The position numbers were made by a program, and so were the translations under genes. This document shows positions 1-5,849 of a stretch of DNA of 10,103 nt, one piece after another. The notes under the pieces were generated by a model. That model saw only the letters and a program-made list of their open reading frames with translations, was not told the DNA's origin and searched no databases. Position 1 is the stretch's first letter. Each line of letters begins with the position of its first letter. This stretch comes from Thermoplasmata archaeon (GTDB lineage: Archaea > Thermoplasmatota > Thermoplasmata > Thermoplasmatales > GCA-001856825). The stretch is from contig JAJYRY010000031.1 of the NCBI GenBank assembly GCA_021793855.1, positions 1-10,103 on the forward strand. The letters are read 5' to 3'.

Positions 1-33
1 GGAATATTCCCCTTCCTTCGGCATGCCATTCTG
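1..33 (-). other. First (most recently acquired) CRISPR spacer, possibly cut by the window edge
   Basis: The 33 bases beyond the repeat contain no repeat sequence and are therefore spacer. Type I-C spacers are usually 33-37 nt, so at most a few bases are missing. In crRNA sense the seed end reads CAGAATGGCATGCC. The far end, GGAATATTCC (1-10), is a perfect palindrome. Being leader-adjacent, this should be the newest spacer. The target is unknown. Confidence 0.85.
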
Positions 34-65
34 GTTTCAATCCACGCACCCGTGAAGGGTGCGAC
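34..65 (-). repeat. CRISPR direct repeat, I-C type, 32 nt
   Basis: On the minus strand a perfect 7-bp inverted repeat (CGCACCC / GGGTGCG) encloses the loop TTCAC and is followed by the 11-nt tail TGGATTGAAAC. In I-C systems Cas5c (Cas5d) cuts at the 3' base of this stem, leaving an 11-nt 5' handle on the crRNA. The tail here is exactly 11 nt, so the repeat and the cas5 gene of this window fit each other. Confidence 0.93.
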
Positions 66-237
66 CGTGTCTTCAAGACGTGTAGTAAATTGTAATGTGT
101 TAATGTCATTTTCCGCGACACCGGATTCCTATGTTCAGCCCCTCAGATAGAATTTAACTTGGAAACTTCTCTTAAGGTCATTTTTCAAAAGGCCCGCCGA
201 TCAATAGGGTTTTGAATGATAGCTGATGATTCGCGAA
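66..237 (-). promoter_or_regulatory. CRISPR leader between cas2 and the array
   Basis: This 172-bp non-coding stretch lies between the cas2 stop and the first repeat, where an I-C leader belongs. It should carry the array promoter and the signal that directs Cas1-Cas2 to the first repeat. A weak TATA-like TTAAATT sits at 157-151 (minus strand), which would place transcription start near 127; this is a guess. Three bases from the repeat, at 69-79, is the near-palindrome GTCTT-C-AAGAC, whose position at the junction fits a leader-anchoring element. I see no ORF in this stretch. Confidence 0.75.
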
Positions 238-528
238 TTAGTACAATATAACTCCCTCTGGATCGTACCCCTGTTTTGCTCCGTAATGTTCTACCCTATT
301 TTTCCAGTTCTTACCAAGAAAATAGTAACGTAAGCTATCAGTTTTCGGATCCACTATGCTCTCAAGGCGATGCTTCAACTCGAGAAACTGGTGAGGCTCA
401 AGCAGACACTCAAATACAGAATTCTGAACTCGTTGACCGAGATTCAAGCACTCTTTGGCAACTTGACGCAGACGTTTTGCCCCTGTGGTGCTTGCAGTGT
501 TGACATCGTATGTTATAAGTACCATCAT
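238..528 (-). CDS. cas2: CRISPR-associated endonuclease Cas2 (type I-C)
   Basis: Structural partner of Cas1 in the spacer-integration complex; Cas2 dimers bridge two Cas1 dimers. The protein is 96 aa from ATG 528, opening MMVLITYDVNT with the conserved Asp at the end of the first beta strand of the ferredoxin-like fold. It continues with GQRVQNSVFECLL and SLRYYFLGKNW, and ends YDPEGVILY, a typical I-C Cas2 close. The frame stays open to a TTG at 552, but ATG 528 is preferred. It has GAGG (541-538) nine bases upstream, and I-C Cas2 proteins start at this MVLxTYDV position (95-97 aa). The ribosome binding site lies just after the cas1 stop (543), implying translational coupling. ATG 525 is an equally possible start. 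Confidence 0.95.
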   Translation of the reverse strand: MMVLITYDVNTASTTGAKRLRQVAKECLNLGQRVQNSVFECLLEPHQFLELKHRLESIVDPKTDSLRYYFLGKNWKNRVEHYGAKQGYDPEGVILY

Positions 529-542
529 GTTAAGTAACCTCG

Positions 543-1574
543 CTATTTCCAAAGATAGGGTGGATAATCATCTAAATCTCCTCTGATGTTTCTTGCAAGT
601 AGCATTGACTGAACATACGGAATAAGTCCTACCTGTATTTTCTCTTTGAGAAATGGATGAACTATTTCTTCCGTTTTTCTGTTTTGCCAAGAGACTAGTA
701 CTTCTTTTCTCGTCTCATCTTTCATAAGAACTGCACCGTTTTCGAACTGAGTGAATCCATTCTCAGAAATCTGTTTCTTGTTGATCAGAGTGAGTACCAT
801 CCTGTCAGCCAGATAGGCTCTGAGTTCCTCCATCATGTCTAGGGCAAGACTTTTTCTTCCAGGTCTATCAGTATGTAAATAGCCTACCTGGGGATCCAAT
901 CCAACGGTTTCCAATGCAGAAGAACACTCATGTGCAAGTAAAGTGTAAATGAACGAAAGAAGGGCATTAACATAATCGGTTGGAGGTCTTTTTACTCTCT
1001 CATCGAATTTGAAACTGTCCTTCTGGTTAATTATCAAACTGTCGAATTTTGAAAAATAGGCACTAGCAGCCTCTCCTTCTATCCCTCTTACTGCCTCTAC
1101 AGAAGCTGCATTCTCAACTCTTTCTATCATGTTTTTCATTCGTTCGATTGTGTTCTCAACGCTGCTTTCTAAGACCAATTCGCCATGGTCTCTTAGTGCC
1201 CTTTGCAGCACCCTTCTAGAATTGTGTATTTTGGCCTCCACAAAGCGTTTTGCGAGTCTTAGTTTCTCTTCATCTTGGTCAGCCCATCTATATTGTTTTC
1301 TCCTGAGGAGAACGTTCCCTGAAACCTCACCTGAAACCCTTGCTAAGAACTTTCCATTAGCAGTCAGAAAACTCAATTCCACACCCCTCTCGCAGCACAG
1401 ATGCATAGCAGAAGGGCTAGCACCAACATATCCAAAGCAGACTATACCTTCAAGGTTATGGATAGGTATCCTAAAACGTATTTCGTCGTTGACCTTTATG
1501 AGAATATTTTCTCCTTCACGTGCTATATAAGATTCTGGGGTTGTAACATAAAGGGTGTTTAAAAGTCTCTTCAA
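543..1574 (-). CDS. cas1: CRISPR-associated integrase Cas1 (type I-C)
   Basis: Metal-dependent integrase that inserts new spacers at the leader-repeat junction together with Cas2; here it should also work with Cas4. The protein is 343 aa, normal for the family. The N-terminal beta domain (about residues 1-90) contains FLTANGKFLARV. The catalytic helical domain holds the three metal ligands: Glu166 in RGIEGEAASAYF, His234 in GYLHTDRPGRKSLALD and Asp246 in the same stretch. The C-terminus ends DDYPPYLWK, usual for I-C Cas1. The start is a TTG at 1574 that overlaps the cas4 stop by 4 nt (TTGA), with GAGG (1585-1582) seven bases upstream. I see no frame damage and no missing active-site residue. 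Confidence 0.97.
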   Translation of the reverse strand: MKRLLNTLYVTTPESYIAREGENILIKVNDEIRFRIPIHNLEGIVCFGYVGASPSAMHLCCERGVELSFLTANGKFLARVSGEVSGNVLLRRKQYRWADQDEEKLRLAKRFVEAKIHNSRRVLQRALRDHGELVLESSVENTIERMKNMIERVENAASVEAVRGIEGEAASAYFSKFDSLIINQKDSFKFDERVKRPPTDYVNALLSFIYTLLAHECSSALETVGLDPQVGYLHTDRPGRKSLALDMMEELRAYLADRMVLTLINKKQISENGFTQFENGAVLMKDETRKEVLVSWQNRKTEEIVHPFLKEKIQVGLIPYVQSMLLARNIRGDLDDYPPYLWK

Positions 1575-2266
1575 GGTAAATCCTCATCTAAGTGCATCAA
1601 TCGATTCGAAATATACTTCAAAACTACTCCATTCAAGGTGCTCCAATCTGGTTGGCATATTTCATACAGTGAACAGCGCAAGCAGTGTTTTTCTTTCTTT
1701 GGAGTGGGCACAAATCTATTATCTGTCATCCAGTGCATCTTATTTGCCAAAAATTCTACCATAGTTCTAAGTATGTCATCGAAAGCAACTTTCTCCCTGC
1801 GGCGTATCTCATTGTAATAAAGGTAACCATCCGGGATGTGGATGCTTAACATTTCCTCCAGTGCCATAGCCTGGGCACAAAGCTGAACCGAATCCCGGTC
1901 ATCTGGTTTTGGTTTTCCTCTCTTATATTCTACTGGTCTTACTTTCCATCTTCCCGCCCTTCCTTCAATCTGAATTGTCTCATTTTCTTTAGGATCATCA
2001 ACTTTCACATATTCTATGACATCTGCTAATCCTCGGAGTCCCAGTTTTCTCGATATAAGTGGAACGCTTCGAGTGGTGCGAACATCCCCTCTTGTTTCAT
2101 TAGTAAATGGTTGATCTGCACGCTCATGGATGTGTTTTCCTTCAACGGTCAGTACATTTTCTTCCCACTGTCCCTCAACATGAATTAGAGCCCACTGCCT
2201 TTCGCAGAAAGCCATATGTTGGATTCCGGATAAAGGAAGCAAATCCTCCTCGGAATATTCTTGCAT
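1571..2266 (-). CDS. cas4: CRISPR-associated exonuclease Cas4 (type I-C)
   Basis: RecB-like Fe-S nuclease that trims prespacers and selects them by PAM, ensuring correct orientation before Cas1-Cas2 integration. It is 231 aa. Four cysteines for a 4Fe-4S cluster are present: Cys21 (AFCERQWALIH) near the N-terminus and Cys195, Cys198 and Cys204 (HCLRCSLYEIC) near the C-terminus. The nuclease core shows His47 (HIHERAD), Asp82 (GLRGLADVIE), Glu113-x-Lys115 (PVEYKRGKPK) and the Q-rich helix VQLCAQAMALEEM. The ATG at 2266 follows a GGGGT ribosome binding site, 11 bp after the cas7 stop. The stop overlaps the cas1 TTG. It is a stand-alone Cas4, not a Cas4-Cas1 fusion. Confidence 0.95.
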   Translation of the reverse strand: MQEYSEEDLLPLSGIQHMAFCERQWALIHVEGQWEENVLTVEGKHIHERADQPFTNETRGDVRTTRSVPLISRKLGLRGLADVIEYVKVDDPKENETIQIEGRAGRWKVRPVEYKRGKPKPDDRDSVQLCAQAMALEEMLSIHIPDGYLYYNEIRRREKVAFDDILRTMVEFLANKMHWMTDNRFVPTPKKEKHCLRCSLYEICQPDWSTLNGVVLKYISNRLMHLDEDLP

Positions 2267-2277
2267 ATTTACCCCAT

Positions 2278-3186
2278 CTAACGTCCGTGGATGATCTCTG
2301 GTTTCAGTCCAGGTAACTCTCTGAGTTTGAAATCATAATCATCTATTTCTGTTGCCTCTGATGTGCCAGGTTTTAAGGATATAGTGAGTGAACGGTGAAC
2401 CTCCGCAGATGAATATTGCCCATTGTTCGAATTGTGTTTCCACCAATAAACTCTATAAACTTCCATGCTTCCTTCGGGTCTCGCGGAAGAGGCATCGTTC
2501 TCAAATAGATGTGTCAGGGCTTCCTTTATTGCTTCAGCATCTTCATCCCCAAATCCAGTTTTACTGGCCAACTGTGGATTAATGCTACCATAAAATACGT
2601 AGACACCAAAGTCCACCCTGTGCTTCATTCCCATGGTATCTGAAGTCTTCTTTTTCCCATCCCCTTCACCACTGACACTTTTTGTAATCTGTATACTCGA
2701 AATATTGATCGGGTCAATACTGAAGGCAGGTTGTATGGAAACCGGTCCTCGAATGCCAATGGATACGGATTCTTCATCTTCTTCCGACGATTCTTCCTTT
2801 TCAACGTTCAGAGCACTGTTTTTGTTCTTGCTTTTTTTCGAAGAACTCTTGAATGCAAATACCTGACCAAAAGCACGAACATCAAGCCACTTTTTACATG
2901 CTTCTTCCCGAAACTTCTTTTCATCTTTTGGGGACTCTTTTAATTCACCGGCGACCCTGGAGCGGAGGCTCCGATAATCATCAATTCTATTGTCATCAGA
3001 CTGAACAAAAATGGGTTTTCCAGCCTCCATGAGTCTATTTCTAATCTTACGTTTTATACTTACGTCCGAGAGTTCCCCATATCCTTCATAGTTAATACGT
3101 GGTCTGTTCCCATTTAAAGGGTCTCCATTCGGGTTTGCATTCTTAACGTTTACTATCGCTGCAAAATCAATCTTATTCTTCAACAA
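2278..3186 (-). CDS. cas7: Cascade backbone protein Cas7c (Csd2 family)
   Basis: Cas7 subunits polymerise along the crRNA spacer and form the backbone of type I-C Cascade. The 302-aa protein has the family N-terminus NANPNGDPLNGNRPR (residues 16-30), LSDVSIKRKIRN (39-50), VRAFGQVFAFK (103-113), VSIGIRGPVSIQPAFSIDP (141-159) and DTMGMKHRVDFGVYVFYGS (183-201). It also has the late block FENDASSARPEGSMEV (228-243) followed by GQYSSAEVHRSL. Between the FGQVFAFK and SIGIRGPVS blocks sits a charged, low-complexity insert of about 27 residues (114-140), Lys-rich then Glu/Ser-rich, which many I-C homologues lack or have shorter. The start is TTG 3186 (a second TTG follows at 3183), with a strong GAGGTG (3199-3194) seven bases upstream and just ahead of the cas8 stop. 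The only nearby ATG (3192) meets a stop after three codons. Confidence 0.95.
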   Translation of the reverse strand: MLKNKIDFAAIVNVKNANPNGDPLNGNRPRINYEGYGELSDVSIKRKIRNRLMEAGKPIFVQSDDNRIDDYRSLRSRVAGELKESPKDEKKFREEACKKWLDVRAFGQVFAFKSSSKKSKNKNSALNVEKEESSEEDEESVSIGIRGPVSIQPAFSIDPINISSIQITKSVSGEGDGKKKTSDTMGMKHRVDFGVYVFYGSINPQLASKTGFGDEDAEAIKEALTHLFENDASSARPEGSMEVYRVYWWKHNSNNGQYSSAEVHRSLTISLKPGTSEATEIDDYDFKLRELPGLKPEIIHGR

Positions 3187-3187
3187 T

Positions 3188-3595
3188 TCATTCCACCTCT
3201 TTTTCTCCTTCCATTTCTAAATTTTGGTCTGTGGTATTGGATTTGTTACCGCTCCAGAGCACTTGGTGCTGGCAATAATACCCTAACAAAAATTCGCCAC
3301 TGAGTTTTTTGTCGTTTTTGAAATCTTCTGTAGTGAATTTCGATGCCACCTCATTTATCAATTTTTCTCTGGATGCAACTTTTTTCCCTAGTCTTATTTT
3401 ATAAGGAGCTAGCCCGAGATATATAATTTTCCACGTAGAGTACGGATGTTCGGCAAATCTGTTCATATATCTCGCAGCGGTTGTTGGTCGGTCTTCTTTG
3501 GCCTCATTGAGCGCCCAACTTTCTATGCTCTCAGCCAATGCCAATAGTCTTCCATAAAGATAATCTCTCGATGTTCTGTTTTCTTCTAAAACCAT
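3188..3595 (-). CDS. cas11c: Small subunit Cas11c, from an internal start within cas8c
   Basis: In type I-C systems the Cascade small subunit is made from an internal ribosome binding site in the 3' third of cas8c, in the same frame; it lines the complex belly and stabilises the R-loop. Here Met508 of Cas8c (ATG 3595) is preceded by ATGAGGGAT (3609-3601). GAGG is therefore eight bases from the ATG, as good a ribosome site as those of the main cas genes. The product would be 135 aa, opening MVLEENRTSRDYLYGRLL and carrying the helical RPTTAARYMNRF segment, a fitting size for Cas11c. An alternative, ATG 3676 (Met481), has only a GGA touching the start codon and is less convincing. The mechanism is known for the family; use of this particular start is inferred. 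Confidence 0.68.
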   Translation of the reverse strand: MVLEENRTSRDYLYGRLLALAESIESWALNEAKEDRPTTAARYMNRFAEHPYSTWKIIYLGLAPYKIRLGKKVASREKLINEVASKFTTEDFKNDKKLSGEFLLGYYCQHQVLWSGNKSNTTDQNLEMEGEKEVE

Positions 3596-5116
3596 ATCAA
3601 ATCCCTCATTAATGTGATATTTTCTATACATAGCACATGCAATACTTATTGTTTTTTCCCACTCCTCTTCTTTCATTCCAATTCTATTAGAGGCCCGTCG
3701 TACTGAGGATTGTACTAGGTCCACCGGTAACCTTACACCATCGATAATGCAGGGAAGTAATCTTTGAACCGTAGATTTGCGGAGTTCTATTCCAACCCTT
3801 TCTCCGTACGCTGCTTCCACGACATCATTCGGGGCAGGTGTACCAATAAAAACGCCTCTTCGTCTTTTTTTGCCTGCTTTAGAGTTCGTCTTATTCTTGT
3901 TCTGATCTGTCATCCACCATGAAAATGTCTCATACCATTTCTCTATTCTTTCCAGAAAATCTGATCCGGTCAGCTCTCGATAGAAAGCTATGGAAAGTCT
4001 TCCTGGGGAAGCAGATTCTATGGCCATTATCACTATACTTTCAGAATCCCCCATGTTTGTGTGGTAGCCTCTTATTCGGCTGTTCAATTTATGGGCATAC
4101 TCCTCCGAAGTTGAGACAGGAACCTCACCTCCTAAAAACTGAAAAGAATCCATTAGGGGATCAGGAACATCGTTTCCAGTCGTCGACCAGGCCACTATTA
4201 CTTGGCTATTAGTGCGGTAACCTTGTTTCCTGATAAGCCATCTTAAAGCATTATGCGCTTTTTGAGTTGCATCATAACTTACTGTACACGCTTGGTCTGC
4301 ACTCTGAAATCTTCCACGAAAAGTAAATCCGGATGTGTCGTTGGAAGAAATTATTTTTGCCTGATCAAAATCATTCCTTAATTTCTTCGGGTGATTTTCG
4401 GCAACTAAGCTAATCTTCCCAGTCACGTAGCATAACGCTTTACGAGATTTCGTCGATTCATAGTATTTCATCCAACTGTCAAAGAGACTCTGGTCAGTAT
4501 GAAGACTGGATTGAGGGTCTCCTGGAATTTCCACACACCATCTTACAAAAGCCTCTCCTTGCTTTTTCTTAGGAGCTACCTCAAAAATTTCTGGGATTGG
4601 TTTCCCACTCCACTGATCTATAAGTTTTCCCTCAGCTGTAGCTACCAAAACTCCATGATCTATGAGGTCTTTGATTACTGTTCCTTTCCGGATATATTCA
4701 AGAACTTTCATCGCCTTAGGGTGTGAATACTGAGATTCGCACCAGGCGCTTAGAAGTTTTTCATATTCTGCAAATGGTTCCTTTGGATTTTTGCTATATC
4801 CAGATGTAACAAGACCCCCAAACTCGGTGAAATCTTTCGCAACATATTGCAATTTGTCACAAAGTGGGTGAGGTTTGGGCTTCCTTCCAGTCCTACCTCC
4901 AGATTCCTCGGTGCACGGGACTATTGTTCTTGATTCCCCCTTTGGCACTACCTTGGCACGGCTAAAGTTACTGTCTTGATCAACAGTAATCTCCAGATGG
5001 GCTTCTTGAGTTGTGTGACTGATTGGCAGAAGAATGGAGACATCATCATAGGTAACCGGTGACGATGCCAATTGGCATTGTTCATAGGTATCATATAATT
5101 TCTGAATCCAGCTCAT
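3188..5116 (-). CDS. cas8c: Cascade large subunit Cas8c (Csd1 family)
   Basis: Large subunit of type I-C Cascade, which recognises the PAM, helps open the target duplex and recruits Cas3. At 642 aa it is slightly long for the family. Recognisable Csd1 blocks are ENHPKKLRN (240-248), AKIISSNDTSGFTFRGRF (253-270), VSYDATQKAHNALRWLIRKQGY (two adjacent parts, 279-300), then VIVAW, LSIAFYREL, FLERIEKWYETFSWW, RDYLYGRLLALAESIE and RPTTAARYMNRF. The last ten residues form an acidic tail. ATG 5116 overlaps the cas5 TGA in an ATGA, and a GGGGGT lies eight bases upstream. The last third also contains a separate translation start for the small subunit (see cas11c). No zinc-finger cysteine cluster is evident. 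Confidence 0.95.
   Translation of the reverse strand: MSWIQKLYDTYEQCQLASSPVTYDDVSILLPISHTTQEAHLEITVDQDSNFSRAKVVPKGESRTIVPCTEESGGRTGRKPKPHPLCDKLQYVAKDFTEFGGLVTSGYSKNPKEPFAEYEKLLSAWCESQYSHPKAMKVLEYIRKGTVIKDLIDHGVLVATAEGKLIDQWSGKPIPEIFEVAPKKKQGEAFVRWCVEIPGDPQSSLHTDQSLFDSWMKYYESTKSRKALCYVTGKISLVAENHPKKLRNDFDQAKIISSNDTSGFTFRGRFQSADQACTVSYDATQKAHNALRWLIRKQGYRTNSQVIVAWSTTGNDVPDPLMDSFQFLGGEVPVSTSEEYAHKLNSRIRGYHTNMGDSESIVIMAIESASPGRLSIAFYRELTGSDFLERIEKWYETFSWWMTDQNKNKTNSKAGKKRRRGVFIGTPAPNDVVEAAYGERVGIELRKSTVQRLLPCIIDGVRLPVDLVQSSVRRASNRIGMKEEEWEKTISIACAMYRKYHINEGFDMVLEENRTSRDYLYGRLLALAESIESWALNEAKEDRPTTAARYMNRFAEHPYSTWKIIYLGLAPYKIRLGKKVASREKLINEVASKFTTEDFKNDKKLSGEFLLGYYCQHQVLWSGNKSNTTDQNLEMEGEKEVE
3601..3609 (-). 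promoter_or_regulatory. Internal ribosome binding site for cas11c
   Basis: ATGAGGGAT on the minus strand puts GAGG eight bases before ATG 3595 inside cas8c. It matches the GAGG-type sites used by cas1, cas2, cas5 and cas7 in this operon. In the Cas8c reading frame these bases fall in the codons of Asn-Glu-Gly. Confidence 0.6.
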
Positions 5117-5838
5117 GTTTTATGACCCCCGTGTTCGAAATCATCTTCAATCAGGCCCTCTTCTCTCAATCCCACAGACCCAATCTGGTTAGCGGCCATT
5201 GGTCTCACTAACTTTGTAAAAGTGCATTCACTTGGGCGAATGAAATGGACGAACCCATTGATCATTTTTGGACGCCAGAATCTGGCAAAAAGCTTGTCAG
5301 AGCCAATCTCGTCCGGGTAATCAAATCCATGAAACATAAAGTCAAATGACAATTCTCCGTAATTATCATAGAAACCCGGTCCGGAACCGAATTTACATGG
5401 TTCTACGTAACCCTGGCACTCACGCGTGCCAAGAAAAATATCCCTTCTACCTCCTCTTTCAATCATCCTTTTCGCAACAAAATAGTGCTTGTTCTCGTTC
5501 CTATCGGCTTCCATATCTGGTCTATTGTTGTTCCACTCAAAGTGTGCTTGAATCTGATACTCAACTTCCGCTAGATACGTGTAAATGCTCAGATCGTGCT
5601 TACCTTCGCCGTAACTCATAGGTTTGGCACTTCTGGTCTGAGTTTTTATGGGCTTAATAACACGCAGTTTATCGATTACCCAAATGATAGTTGGCTTCCA
5701 ATAGACAGATTCCATTATACCTTTCAGAGATTGGTACGTTGGTATCTGGTAGGAATATTTTTCACCTCCAATTTTAGTAAGTGGATCGGTAAACAAAGCA
5801 TATTTTCCATAGACCTTAAATTCCACCGCGTTTTCCAT
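5113..5838 (-). CDS. cas5c: Cas5c (Cas5d) crRNA-processing endoribonuclease and Cascade subunit
   Basis: In type I-C, which lacks Cas6, Cas5 cuts the pre-crRNA at the base of the repeat hairpin and then stays bound to the 5' handle at the foot of Cascade. The protein is 241 aa. Residues matching the catalytic Tyr, Lys and His described for Cas5d are at Tyr46 (MESVYWKP) and Lys117-His118 (NENKHYFVAKRM). Family blocks include YQIPTYQSLKGIMESVYW (30-47), RRDIFLGTRECQGYV and a Gly-rich GSGPGFYDNYGE. ATG 5838 follows GAGGT five bases upstream, in the 11-bp gap after the cas3 stop. Its stop overlaps the cas8c ATG. It appears intact. Confidence 0.95.
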   Translation of the reverse strand: MENAVEFKVYGKYALFTDPLTKIGGEKYSYQIPTYQSLKGIMESVYWKPTIIWVIDKLRVIKPIKTQTRSAKPMSYGEGKHDLSIYTYLAEVEYQIQAHFEWNNNRPDMEADRNENKHYFVAKRMIERGGRRDIFLGTRECQGYVEPCKFGSGPGFYDNYGELSFDFMFHGFDYPDEIGSDKLFARFWRPKMINGFVHFIRPSECTFTKLVRPMAANQIGSVGLREEGLIEDDFEHGGHKT

Positions 5839-5849
5839 TTAATACCTCA

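Larger units (their letters stand above)
1..65 (-). CRISPR. Leader-proximal end of a type I-C CRISPR array (one repeat, one spacer, continues off the left edge)
   Basis: One full 32-nt repeat (34-65) is followed, in the direction of transcription, by at least 33 nt of spacer (33-1). Read on the minus strand, the repeat begins GTCGCACCC and ends ATTGAAAC, the hallmark of I-C repeats, so the crRNA sense strand is minus, the same as the cas genes. The window edge falls inside the first spacer or at its far end, because the bases at 1-10 do not resemble the end of a repeat. No second repeat lies between 66 and 237, so this repeat is the leader-proximal one. Array length cannot be judged from one repeat; the array call rests on the I-C-type repeat plus its position directly after cas2. 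Confidence 0.93.

Noticed and set aside
66..237. Further CRISPR repeats or a spacer to the right of the repeat at 34-65.
   Set aside because: No sequence resembling the repeat occurs there, so this is leader.
238..552. Cas2 starting at TTG 552 (104 aa).
   Set aside because: It would overlap cas1 by 10 bp and add eight residues absent from the family, while ATG 528 has a well-placed GAGG.
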